Of a DNA stretch of 64,000 bases, positions 41,162-49,259 are shown one piece after another. Numbering within the stretch: position 1 is the stretch's first letter; every line of letters begins with the position of its first letter. The translations under genes and the position numbers were made by a program. Location: contig DASUYB010000026.1 in assembly GCA_036377595.1 (NCBI GenBank), positions 44,930-108,929 on the forward strand. Reading direction: 5' to 3'. Below the pieces are notes generated by a model that saw only the letters and a program-made list of their open reading frames with translations, searched no databases and had not been told where the DNA came from. The DNA is from Longimicrobium sp. (lineage in GTDB: Bacteria > Gemmatimonadota > Gemmatimonadetes > Longimicrobiales > Longimicrobiaceae).

Positions 41162-41235
41162 ATCACACGGAGGGAGCGGAGGGAACGGAGGACTGACCTG
41201 AGTTCCCTCCGTTCCCTCCGTTCCCTCCGTGTGAT
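41162..41235. repeat. Palindromic 3' element, copy 5 (ATCACACGGAGGG type)
   Basis: ATCACACGGAGGGAGCGGAG pairs with the right arm ending CCGTTCCCTCCGTGTGAT. The centre is ACTGACCTGAGT. Downstream comes TTCGAATGCACGG, also found after copy 6. Confidence 0.9.
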
Positions 41236-41313
41236 TTCATCATTTTTCGTTCGAATGCACGGTCGTTCGATCAATCCGGCATGAAACCAGGATCGCCGGA
41301 TACCGAAACAGAA

Positions 41314-41346
41314 GCGGGCGCGGGAGAACTCGTCTCCCGCGCCCGC
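41314..41346 (-). terminator. Terminator hairpin after the L,D-transpeptidase gene
   Basis: GCGGGCGCGGGAGA and TCTCCCGCGCCCGC are perfect complements around ACTCG. On the minus strand it is followed by TTCTGTTTC. It lies 21 nt past the stop (41367). Confidence 0.7.
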
Positions 41347-41366
41347 CTTGCTCATCGTCCGTACGC

Positions 41367-42212
41367 TCAGCCGTTGGCGGCGTCGCCGGCCCAGGGGTCC
41401 TGCTCCAGCCACGTGCGGTCGCGGGGGGAGAACAGGAACACCATCCCGCCGTTGCTCAGCTTGGGAAGCAGCGCCCGCGCGCGGGCCGGCTCCACCGCCG
41501 GGCACCCCTCGCTGCGGCCGGCGCGGCTGGCCGTCACGTACGGCGCGCCGTGCGCCACCACGCCGCGCGCCCGTGCGGCCCCGTTGAACTTCCCCGACAC
41601 CCCCGCCAGCCGCAGCCCCACGCTGCGATAGGCCTTGCCGCCCGTGTGGCCCACGAACGCGTAGGTCTCCTGCGCCAGGTACAGCCCCAGCGAGGTGGTG
41701 GCCGCGCCCATCTTGTTGCCGAAGCGGGTCGGCACGCCCACGCCCGCCGGCGCCGAGCCGCGCCCGTGCGCCACCATGAAGGGCCCGTCCACCACCTTCA
41801 GCGTCTTCATGTCGAACACGTAGCCGCGCGGCGTGGTGGCGCTCAGGCCGTAGTCCACGAAGTACAGGTACGGCTTGCGCACCTTGCCCGGGTTCTCGGA
41901 CTTGTACGCGTAGTACGCCTTGAAGGCCATCTCCAGCGCTTCCGGGCTGCTCAGCTTCTTCACCTTGGGCGACAGCGCGTTAAGCGCCACCTGCACCGGC
42001 GAATTCGCGTCCGGACGCTCGACGCCGCCCGCGGCCAGCACGGCGCGCGCGGCGGTCACCACCGTGGGCGCCGGCGCCGTGGCGGCGGCCGGGGCCGGGC
42101 GGGCGGCCGCAGCCTCCGCGAAGGTGGTGTGGCCGTTCTCGCTCAGCAGGGCGCCGCCCAGGCCCGCGCAGGTGGCGGCCGTGGCGATGGTCAGCAGGCG
42201 TGAACGCAGCAT
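41367..42212 (-). CDS. Murein L,D-transpeptidase catalytic domain family protein
   Basis: A 281-aa envelope enzyme with signal peptide MLRSRLLTIATAATCAGLGG and a low-complexity Ala/Pro/Thr linker (about 35-65). The catalytic part (about 95-270) has YFVDYGLSATTPRGYVFDMK, then SLGLYLAQETYAFVGHTG and the active-site motif RSEGCPAVE with the nucleophile cysteine. Such domains (YkuD_2 type) may form 3-3 peptidoglycan cross-links or attach proteins. Expression is probably driven by the promoter at 42371-42399, giving a leader of about 160 nt. A terminator follows. Confidence 0.88.
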   Translation of the reverse strand: MLRSRLLTIATAATCAGLGGALLSENGHTTFAEAAAARPAPAAATAPAPTVVTAARAVLAAGGVERPDANSPVQVALNALSPKVKKLSSPEALEMAFKAYYAYKSENPGKVRKPYLYFVDYGLSATTPRGYVFDMKTLKVVDGPFMVAHGRGSAPAGVGVPTRFGNKMGAATTSLGLYLAQETYAFVGHTGGKAYRSVGLRLAGVSGKFNGAARARGVVAHGAPYVTASRAGRSEGCPAVEPARARALLPKLSNGGMVFLFSPRDRTWLEQDPWAGDAANG

Positions 42213-42745
42213 CGATTCTCCCGTCTGGTGATGGCGCCCGGGTGGCGGCGCCGAAACTCCGGTCACTCCGCGCGAAGCGCCCCCGAACCCGTGGTCTGGG
42301 AGCGCTTCGTCAGCGAAGCAAGGCCCGGGGATCCATCTCCCCGACAGCCCAATCGTTTTGGTGTGCCTCCAATCTAACGCAAATGTAAGTCCAAGTCAAT
42401 TAAGGAGATAGTTGGACTCTCCAGCTTTCCTGCCCTGATTTCTGCTACTTCCCTGGGATTCTGGAAGGGAACTTTGAAGAGAAACTACCAATTGACGCCC
42501 TTTACTGAGATATTCCCGGACGCTATCTTCCGTAGCGAGACTGGTCGGCCACAAGGGCAGAGAACAAATAAGACACGCCAGGCTGCACTTCCAGATTAGA
42601 TCATCTTAAGTCTTCGCGTCAGGCGAGACCCGACAAACTGATGTCTGCGCCACGAGAGACGGCCGCACGTGCTACGGGCGAGCGGCCGGGCACGCCGGTC
42701 CCGCGACTGCGGGCTGGCATCCACCGCACCACGAGGGAGAGCATC
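42213..42745. other. AT-richer intergenic region
   Basis: This 533-nt region between the L,D-transpeptidase gene (minus) and a RiPP gene (plus) is clearly less GC-rich between about 42365 and 42620 than its surroundings. It contains the promoter at 42371-42399. No gene is recognisable in it. Confidence 0.5.
42371..42399 (-). promoter_or_regulatory. Sigma-70-type promoter of the L,D-transpeptidase gene
   Basis: Minus strand: TTGACT (42399-42394), 17-nt spacer, TAGATT (42376-42371). A good match to sigma-70 boxes, about 160 nt before the ATG at 42212. The long leader has a hairpin GCTTCGTCAGCGAAGC. Confidence 0.55.
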
Positions 42746-42934
42746 ATGCGAGAGAAGGTCAAGCTGAGCCTGGACGTGGACCAGCTCCAGGTGGAGTCGT
42801 TCGTGTCGCAGTCCGCGGAGACCGCGCGCGGAACCGTGGTGGCGCACGTGTCGCTGGGCTGCGACACCCTGTACGACGGCACCTGCCGCGGATACGGCAC
42901 CTGCGGGATCTATCCCTGCAAGCCGATCCCCTGA
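42746..42934 (+). CDS. RiPP precursor peptide, pinensin-like leader (62 aa)
   Basis: The product starts MREKVKLSLDVDQLQVESFV. The start has GAGGGAGA about 7 nt upstream. The core reads ARGTVVAHVSLGCDTLYDGT then CRGYGTCGIYPC, four cysteines with many Thr/Ser. The RGTV segment also occurs at the same place in the two precursors at 46895 and 47152 (RGTVEGHWSQ, RGTVHGHYSQ), so these three form one core family. A lone gene with no tailoring enzyme nearby. Confidence 0.72.
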   Translation: MREKVKLSLDVDQLQVESFVSQSAETARGTVVAHVSLGCDTLYDGTCRGYGTCGIYPCKPIP

Positions 42935-43335
42935 GCCACGCTGGCAACCTCACGTGAAGCACTGTAGCCGCGGGGGAGATCGCTCCCTCGCGGCTGCTCG
43001 CGTTCTGCCCCGCGTCCTGATAGTTAAGCATTCGCTTAAGTATCCCAATTTCCCTCGAAGAGATGATCGCCCCCAGGCGCGCGAGGCGGCCATGCGGCGA
43101 TCCCCCTCGATCGATCAGTTGAGACAAGCCGACGCCAACAACTGGCCGTGGGAACCGCCTGCATTTCTGCCGTGCATCTCCACGGGTGTGAGCCACGGAG
43201 ATGTGGGGATTCGTGCTGTCCAAGCTTTGCAACTTGTTGTGACCGCAGGATCTCCGGGCGGATTCTTGCATCCGCTCGGCGCAACCGGACGCGCCTGCTC
43301 GCTCGATTCCAGGGCATCCACCGCTGAAGCCCGAC
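42935..43335. other. Intergenic region before the RsbQ-like gene
   Basis: This 401-nt region holds a short palindrome near 42966 (GTAGCCGCGGGGGAGATCGC and CTCCCTCGCGGCTGC), reminiscent of family A but diverged. It presumably contains the promoter of the RsbQ-like gene; no clear boxes seen. Confidence 0.4.
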
Positions 43336-44151
43336 ATGCCAGACGACATCATCGCCCGCAACAACGTGCGCGTCTCAGGGCGCGGCACGCAGCCCATGCT
43401 GTTCGCCCACGGCTTTGGATGCGACCAGAACATGTGGCGCTTCGTGGCGCCCGCGTTCGAGGACGACTATCGCGTGGTGCTGTTCGACTACGTCGGCTCG
43501 GGGAAGAGCGGCCTCTCGGCGTACGATCCGGCGAGGTATGCGACGCTGGACGGGTACGCGCAGGACATCCTGGACGTGGTGCACGCGCTCGACCTCCGCG
43601 ACGTGATCCTCGTCGGCCACTCGGTGAGCGCGATGGTGGCGGTGCTGGCGGCCAATCGCGAGCCGGAGCGCTTCGAGCGGCTGGTCCTGATCGGCCCCAG
43701 CCCGCGCTACGTGAACGACCCGCCGTACGTGGGCGGTTTCGAGCGCGGCGACATCGAGGGGCTGCTGGAGATGATGGAGCACAACTACATCGGCTGGGCC
43801 AATTTCCTCGCGCCGGCGATCATCAGGAACCCCGACCGGCCGGAGCTGGGCGCCGAGCTGACGGAAAGCTTCTGCTCCACCGACCCCGTCGTCGCGCGCC
43901 GCTTCGCCGAGGCCACCTTCCTCTCCGACAACCGCGACGACCTGCGGCGGCTGACGGTGCCCTCGCTCATCCTCCAGTGCTCCGACGACATGGTGGCGCC
44001 GCTCGAGGTGGGCGACTACGTGCACCGCCACACGCCGGGAAGCACGCTGCGGGTGATGAAGGCGACGGGTCACTGTCCGCACATGAGCCATCCCGCGGAG
44101 ACGATCGAGGCGATGCGCGCGTACCTCCTCCAGCCCGCGGCCGCCGCGTGA
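43336..44151 (+). CDS. Alpha/beta hydrolase, RsbQ-like
   Basis: A 271-aa hydrolase closely resembling RsbQ, the energy-stress activator of the Bacillus general stress pathway. The triad is predicted as Ser96 ([10 protein letters not shown]), Asp at 217-218 ([10 protein letters not shown]) and His246 ([12 protein letters not shown]). The oxyanion region is [14 protein letters not shown]. RsbQ works with a PAS-domain partner, and here the next gene encodes a PAS histidine kinase whose GTG start overlaps this stop (GTGA). It probably makes or delivers a small ligand to that PAS domain. Confidence 0.88.
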   Translation: MPDDIIARNNVRVSGRGTQPMLFAHGFGCDQNMWRFVAPAFEDDYRVVLFDYVGSGKSGLSAYDPARYATLDGYAQDILDVVHALDLRDVILVGHSVSAMVAVLAANREPERFERLVLIGPSPRYVNDPPYVGGFERGDIEGLLEMMEHNYIGWANFLAPAIIRNPDRPELGAELTESFCSTDPVVARRFAEATFLSDNRDDLRRLTVPSLILQCSDDMVAPLEVGDYVHRHTPGSTLRVMKATGHCPHMSHPAETIEAMRAYLLQPAAAA

Positions 44152-45503
44152 GCGACGCGGCGGGGGTCGGCGCGCGGGCGCTGGATCCGCTGCTGGACCA
44201 CGCGCCCGCCGGGTTCCTTTCCGTGGCCGACGACGGCCTCATCACCGCCGCCAACGCCACGCTGGCGGAGATGCTCGGCTACGCGCCCGGCGAGCTGGAG
44301 GGGCGCCGCGTCGACGCCATCCTCACCACCGGGGCGCGCCTCTTCTACCAGACCCACTTCTTTCCCCTGGTGCGCATGCACGGCCACGCCGAGGAGGTGT
44401 TCCTGATCCTCCGCGGCGCGGACGGCGGCGAGGTGGCGGTCCTCGCCAACGCGGTGCGCCGCGAGCGCGCGGGCGCGTGGGCCAACGACTGCGTGCTGGT
44501 GCAGGTCCGCGAGCGGCGCCGGTTCGAGGACGAGCTGCTGCGCGCGCGCCGCGAGGCCGAGCGGGCGCGCGCGCAGGCGGAGGACCACGCCGAGGAGCTG
44601 CGCGTGGCCAACGAGCAGCTCGAGGCGCAGGCGCTGGAGATGGAGCTGCAGCAGGAGCAGCTGCGCGACCAGGCGGCCGAGCTGGAGATGCAGGGCGACC
44701 ACCTGCAGACGCTCAACCACGAGCTGACCGAGCGCACGGTGGAGCTGGAGCGCCAGCGCGCCGCCGCCGAGGAGGCCAACCGCGCCAAGAGCGCCTTCCT
44801 GGCGGTGATGAGCCACGAGCTGCGCACCCCGCTGAACGCCATCGCCGGCTACGTGCAGCTGATGGAGATGGGGATCCACGGCCCGGTGACCGACGCCCAG
44901 CGGCTGGCGCTGGACCGTATCGGCCGCAGCCAGAAGCACCTGCTGCGGCTGATCAACGACGTGCTGAACCTGGCCCGCATCGAGGCCGGGCGCGTGGAGT
45001 ACGTGCTGGAGGCGGTGGACCTGGCGGCGCTGATGGTGGACGTGACGCCCATGGTGGAGCCGCAGATGCAGTCCAAGGGGCTGGCGCTCGACGTGGCCGT
45101 GGCGGGGGAGATGGTGGCGCGGGCGGACCGCGAGAAGGTGCAGCAGATCGTGATCAACCTGCTCAGCAACGCGCTCAAGTTCACCCCCGCCGGCGGCCGC
45201 GTGCGCGTCGACGCCGCCCGCGCGGGCGAGGGGGACGCCGCCCGGGTGCTGCTGCGCGTGGCCGACACCGGCATCGGCATCCCGCCCGACAAGCAGGCGT
45301 CGGTGTTCGACCCCTTCGTGCAGGTGGACATGAGCCGCACCCGCGGCAGCGAGGGGAGCGGCCTGGGTCTCGCAATCAGCCGCGACCTTGCGCGCGGCAT
45401 GGGCGGCGACCTGACCGTCGAGAGCGCCGTCGGCCGGGGAAGCACCTTCACCCTCACCGTGCCCGCGGCGACGGAGCCGCCTCCTGATGCAGTCTCGGAC
45501 TGA
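44148..45503 (+). CDS. PAS-domain sensor histidine kinase
   Basis: A 451-aa kinase from the GTG at 44148. A PAS domain (about 12-115) contains [33 protein letters not shown] and [20 protein letters not shown], the RsbP-like type. A coiled coil (about 125-215, [20 protein letters not shown]) is followed by HisKA with the phospho-His223 ([11 protein letters not shown]) and the ATPase domain ([11 protein letters not shown] at about 340, [10 protein letters not shown] at about 370, [13 protein letters not shown]). No TM helix, so cytosolic. No response regulator lies adjacent. Co-translation with the RsbQ-like gene suggests joint sensing. Confidence 0.88.
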   Translation: MSDAAGVGARALDPLLDHAPAGFLSVADDGLITAANATLAEMLGYAPGELEGRRVDAILTTGARLFYQTHFFPLVRMHGHAEEVFLILRGADGGEVAVLANAVRRERAGAWANDCVLVQVRERRRFEDELLRARREAERARAQAEDHAEELRVANEQLEAQALEMELQQEQLRDQAAELEMQGDHLQTLNHELTERTVELERQRAAAEEANRAKSAFLAVMSHELRTPLNAIAGYVQLMEMGIHGPVTDAQRLALDRIGRSQKHLLRLINDVLNLARIEAGRVEYVLEAVDLAALMVDVTPMVEPQMQSKGLALDVAVAGEMVARADREKVQQIVINLLSNALKFTPAGGRVRVDAARAGEGDAARVLLRVADTGIGIPPDKQASVFDPFVQVDMSRTRGSEGSGLGLAISRDLARGMGGDLTVESAVGRGSTFTLTVPAATEPPPDAVSD

Positions 45504-45555
45504 TCCCGCTTCCGCCGGTTGGTTGTCCATTGCCAGGACATCCCAACAGCATTGG

Positions 45556-45628
45556 ATCACACGGAGGAAGCGGAGGGAACGGAGGAACTCAGGTCAGTCC
45601 TCCGTTCCCTCCGTTTCCTCCGTGTGAT
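45556..45628. repeat. Palindromic 3' element, copy 6
   Basis: ATCACACGGAGGAAGCGGAG pairs with the right arm ending CGTTTCCTCCGTGTGAT. Its centre ACTCAGGTCAGT is the reverse complement of the centre in copy 5, while the downstream flank TTCGAATGCACGG is in the same orientation. It lies 52 nt past the kinase stop. Confidence 0.9.
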
Positions 45629-45714
45629 TTCATTGGTGATTCGAATGCACGGCCACCCTTCCCGCCCGCGAACAGACCGCCCTCGATCCCCTCAACGCTG
45701 ATGGCAACGGGGGA

Positions 45715-46713
45715 TCACGCAGCTTCGGCCATCTCCCCTGCGAGCAGCTGGTACGAGCGCAGCCGGGCCTCGTGCGAGTGGACGGCGGTGATGATCATCA
45801 GCTCGTCGGCCTGCGTCTCCGCCACGAGCGCTTCGAGCTGCGCGCGGACCTGCGCGGGCGTGCCGATCACCTGCAGGCGGCGGTACCCGGCGGCCACGGC
45901 GCGGTCCTGCGGCGTGTACTCGTACGCCGCCGCCTCCTCGGGGCTGGGGAGCGGGCCGAAGACGCCGCGCTGCAGCCGCACCCACGCCAGCTGCATCGAC
46001 GTAGCCAGGCGCTCCGCTTCCGCCTCCGTCTCCGCGGCGATGACGGAGGCGGCGACGATGGCGTGCGGCCGGGGGAACGCGTCCGACGGCTGGAAGGCGT
46101 CGCGATAGGCCTGGACCGGCGGCGCGGCGGGCGCGGGGCTGAAGTGGCTGGCGAAGGCGTATCCCGTCCCCAGCTGCCCCGCCATGCGCGCGCTGGCGCC
46201 GCTCGAGCCCAGCAGCCAGATCGGCGGCAGGGCGACGCCCTCGGGCACCACGCGCACGCGGTGGAACGGGTGCCCGGGCGGGAACTCGCCGCGCGACAGG
46301 GCCACGAGCTCGGCCAGCTGCTGCGGGAACTGCTCGGCGTCGAACGGGCGCAGCGCGCTGCTGGTGACCGGGTCCGTCCCCGGCGCACGGCCGATGCCCA
46401 GGTCGATGCGCCCCGGGTGCAGCGTCTCGAGCGTGTGGAACGCCTCGGCGATGCGCAGCGGCGCGTGGTTGGGCAGCATGATGCCGCCCGAGCCCACGCG
46501 GATGCGCTCCGTGCGCGACGCCACGCGCTCGATCAGGATCTCCGGCGCCGAGCTGGCGATGTTCGGCATCCCGTGGTGCTCGGCCAGCCAGTAGCGCACG
46601 AAGCCGAGCCGGTCGGCCAGCCGCGCCAGCGCCTCCATGTTGCGGAACGCGTCGGCCGGCGTGCTGCCGGAGGGCACGGGAGCGAGATCCAGAACGGACA
46701 GCGGAAGCGCCAT
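45715..46713 (-). CDS. LLM class flavin-dependent oxidoreductase (luciferase-like)
   Basis: A 332-aa TIM-barrel monooxygenase-like protein. Hallmarks are [37 protein letters not shown] (H-H motif), [31 protein letters not shown] and [20 protein letters not shown]. These enzymes use FMNH2 or F420 to oxygenate or reduce substrates; this subgroup resembles MsnO8-like members. Substrate unknown. The start at 46713 is followed by a good family N-terminus; the upstream frame is non-homologous. Confidence 0.88.
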   Translation of the reverse strand: MALPLSVLDLAPVPSGSTPADAFRNMEALARLADRLGFVRYWLAEHHGMPNIASSAPEILIERVASRTERIRVGSGGIMLPNHAPLRIAEAFHTLETLHPGRIDLGIGRAPGTDPVTSSALRPFDAEQFPQQLAELVALSRGEFPPGHPFHRVRVVPEGVALPPIWLLGSSGASARMAGQLGTGYAFASHFSPAPAAPPVQAYRDAFQPSDAFPRPHAIVAASVIAAETEAEAERLATSMQLAWVRLQRGVFGPLPSPEEAAAYEYTPQDRAVAAGYRRLQVIGTPAQVRAQLEALVAETQADELMIITAVHSHEARLRSYQLLAGEMAEAA

Positions 46714-46800
46714 GTCGATCGTCCAGGGAGATGAGAAACGCCGCGCGCGGCGTCGCAACGGGCGGGCCGCGCGCGGCACAAAGATGCGCTGCACGTCAAG

Positions 46801-46826
46801 CGGCCCCGGTCGGGTGACCGGGGCCG
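46801..46826 (-). terminator. Terminator hairpin after the RiPP genes
   Basis: CGGCCCCGGTC and GACCGGGGCCG are perfect complements around GGGT. It lies 69 nt beyond the stop of the precursor at 46895 and upstream of the LLM gene. Confidence 0.6.
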
Positions 46827-46894
46827 CTCCTCATCTGCCGATCCCGAAGCGCGCCGTCAGAGGCAGCGCTCGGTGTTGCGGTTGCCGATGCCTA

Positions 46895-47095
46895 TCACAG
46901 GCAGGTGCTGGTGTCCTGGCAGCGGTACCAGCACGTCCACTGGCAGGTGCCGTTGACCTGGCAGGTGGCCACGCGCGGGCTGCAGGTGCCGAGCTGGCTC
47001 CAGTGCCCCTCCACCGTCCCGCGCTCCCCCGACACCTCGCTCGTGGCGAAGGCGACGACGTTGAGCTTGTCGAGGTCCAGCCGGATCTTCCGCAT
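46895..47095 (-). CDS. RiPP precursor peptide, pinensin-like leader (66 aa)
   Basis: The product starts MRKIRLDLDKLNVVAFATSE, a leader matching the family with one change (VVAF for VESF). The core is RGTVEGHWSQLGTCSPRVAT then CQVNGTCQWTCWYRC and CL: six cysteines. GGAGG lies upstream of the ATG at 47095. It is a clear paralogue of the next precursor upstream (47152-47355). The two form a minus-strand pair. Confidence 0.75.
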   Translation of the reverse strand: MRKIRLDLDKLNVVAFATSEVSGERGTVEGHWSQLGTCSPRVATCQVNGTCQWTCWYRCQDTSTCL

Positions 47096-47151
47096 CGATT
47101 CCTCCTGGTGGGATGGGACGTTACCGCGCGGCGCCCGGGCGCCTGGCGCGG

Positions 47152-47355
47152 TCAGACACAGTAGATCCCGGTGCATCCCGCGGTGCCGCACCCGTTGCCG
47201 CAGGTGCCGCCGACTTGGCAGGTTCCGACGTAGGCGTCGCAGGTGCCGCGCTGGCTGTAGTGGCCGTGCACGGTCCCGCGCGGCGCCTTCTCCGCCGCGT
47301 CGGCCTCGAAGGTCTCCACGTTCAGCTTCTCCAGGTCCAGCCGCATCTTGCGCAT
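47152..47355 (-). CDS. RiPP precursor peptide, pinensin-like leader (67 aa)
   Basis: The product starts MRKMRLDLEKLNVETFEADA. The core is RGTVHGHYSQRGTCDAYVGT, then CQVGGTCGNGCGTAGC and a final YC. Its GTC-x5-TCQVxGTC spacing is shared with 46895-47095. The first gene of the pair, 56 nt upstream of its twin. No tailoring genes nearby. Confidence 0.75.
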   Translation of the reverse strand: MRKMRLDLEKLNVETFEADAAEKAPRGTVHGHYSQRGTCDAYVGTCQVGGTCGNGCGTAGCTGIYCV

Positions 47356-47666
47356 CGGGCAGTTCTCCGGTGAGAGAATGGATAAGGAAACGGAATGTAG
47401 AAAATAAGTCAGCAAACGCCATCTCGCATCCCCTGACTCGCCTCTGATGTCCTTACTGGAGCGACGTGGGGCTCAGGCAACCATGCGCATCCGATCCCGG
47501 ATACAACCGTGCCGAGCGGCTGCGCCAAGGATGCTGTCTTCTACTCCACCGCGTTCCGAAAACGCACGTCAGCCGGAACAGAGCGAACTCCGCGCAGGCG
47601 GAGTGTGTGCCGTTGTAGCCGCGACTTGAGTCGCATCGTCCTACTCAGCACTCAGCACTGGAAGCG
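47356..47666. other. Intergenic region with a family A repeat
   Basis: This 311-nt region lies between the RiPP pair and dctA, both minus. It has a diverged family A repeat (47583-47635). It presumably includes the promoter for the RiPP pair. Confidence 0.4.
47583..47635 (+). repeat. Dispersed repeat family A, copy 5 (diverged)
   Basis: GCGAACTCCGCGCAGGCGGA, linker, then TTGTAGCCGCGACTTGAGTC. The stem sequence differs but the GTAGCCGCGA box is kept. Confidence 0.7.
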
Positions 47667-48971
47667 TCACGCCGCGAGCATCTCCGGCTCCTCCGCCTCC
47701 TCGGGCGTCTCGGCGCGGAGGCCCTGCTGCAGGCGCTCGCGGTCCAGCTCGCCGGTCCAGCGCGCGACCACGAGCGTGGCCACGCCGTTGCCGATGGTGT
47801 TGGTCAGCGCGCGTGCCTCGCTCATGAAGCGGTCGATCCCCAGGATCAGCGCCAGGCCGGCCACGGGCACGCTCCCCACCGCGCTCAGCGTGGCGGCCAG
47901 GACGATGAACCCGCTTCCCGTGACCCCCGCCGCGCCCTTCGACGTCAGCAGCAGCACGGCCAGCAGCGTGAGCTGGTGCGTCAGCGTCAGCGGCGTGTCG
48001 GTGGCCTGGGCGATGAAGACAGCGGCCATCGTGAGGTAGATGGCGGTGCCGTCGAGGTTGAACGAGTAGCCGGTCGGCACCACCAGGCCGACGACCGACT
48101 TGCTCGCGCCCAGGTTCTCCAGCTTGGCGATGAGCCGCGGCAGCACCGCCTCGGAGCTCGAGGTGCCGAGCACGATCAGCAGCTCTTCCTTGATGTAGCG
48201 CACGAAGCGGAAGATGCTGAACCCGTGGAGGCGCGCGATGACGCCCAGCACGACGAAGACGAAGAGGATGCAGGTGGCGTAGAAGCTCGCCATCAGCCCC
48301 GCCAGCGACGCCAGAGTACCGATCCCGAACTTGCCGATGGTGAACGCCATCGCCCCGAAGGCGCCGATGGGGGCCACCCGCATGATCATCCCCACCATCC
48401 CGAAGAGGACGGCGGAGACACGGTCGACCACGTCGTACACCAGCCGCCCGCGCTCGCCCAGCCGGTGCAGCGCGAAGCCGAAGAGCACGGCCACCAGCAG
48501 CACCTGCAGGATCTCGCCCTCCGCGAACGCGCCCACCAGGCTGTTGGGGATCACGTGCAGCAGGAAGTCCGTCGGCCCCTGCATCTGCCCCGGCTTCGTG
48601 TACGCGGAGACGGCGCCGGCATCCAGGCTCCCCGGGTTCACGTGCATCCCCGCGCCCGGCCGCACGACGTTGATCACCAGCAGCCCCACCACCAGCGCCA
48701 GCGTGGACACGAGCTCGAAGTAGAGCAGCGCCAGCCCGCCGGCCTTCCCCACCTGCTTCATGCTCTGCATCCCCGCGATCCCCGTCACCACCGTGCAGAA
48801 GATCACGGGGGCGATGATCATCCGCACCAGCTTCACGAACCCGTCGCCGAGCGGCTTCATGGCCGCGCCGGTGGCGGGCGCCAGCACGCCCAGGATCACC
48901 CCCAGCGCGATGGCGACCAGCACCTGGAAGTACAGCGAACGGTAGATGGGCCTGCGCGCCGATTCGGCCAT
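47667..48971 (-). CDS. dctA: C4-dicarboxylate/proton (or sodium) symporter
   Basis: A 434-aa DAACS family transporter. It contains [20 protein letters not shown] at the start, [19 protein letters not shown], the serine-rich reentrant loop [14 protein letters not shown] and the substrate-binding [20 protein letters not shown], followed by [18 protein letters not shown]. This matches DctA, which imports succinate, fumarate and malate; glutamate/aspartate relatives are less similar at the SSSE motif. The start at 48971 matches family N-termini. Confidence 0.9.
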   Translation of the reverse strand: MAESARRPIYRSLYFQVLVAIALGVILGVLAPATGAAMKPLGDGFVKLVRMIIAPVIFCTVVTGIAGMQSMKQVGKAGGLALLYFELVSTLALVVGLLVINVVRPGAGMHVNPGSLDAGAVSAYTKPGQMQGPTDFLLHVIPNSLVGAFAEGEILQVLLVAVLFGFALHRLGERGRLVYDVVDRVSAVLFGMVGMIMRVAPIGAFGAMAFTIGKFGIGTLASLAGLMASFYATCILFVFVVLGVIARLHGFSIFRFVRYIKEELLIVLGTSSSEAVLPRLIAKLENLGASKSVVGLVVPTGYSFNLDGTAIYLTMAAVFIAQATDTPLTLTHQLTLLAVLLLTSKGAAGVTGSGFIVLAATLSAVGSVPVAGLALILGIDRFMSEARALTNTIGNGVATLVVARWTGELDRERLQQGLRAETPEEAEEPEMLAA

Positions 48972-49259
48972 GTGCGGACGGATTGGGGTGGAGATGGGGG
49001 ATCGGGATGGCGAGATGGACTTCAAGGTGCGCTCCACGGCGCCACCACGCCACCACCGGCACAAACCGGATGCTTCTTCGTCGAGGTATGCGGCTGAAGC
49101 CGCGGCACCGCGAGTTTACTCGCATTGTCGAATATTCCCATCACGCAGGTGGGATCGCTCCCACACCGTCACGCCGGCTGCGCTTGTCGCGGTACGGGTG
49201 GTGCACAGGCGCGCGCGGCTGCCGCACGTGTCCCCATCCTCGCGCCGGACGAGCTCGGT

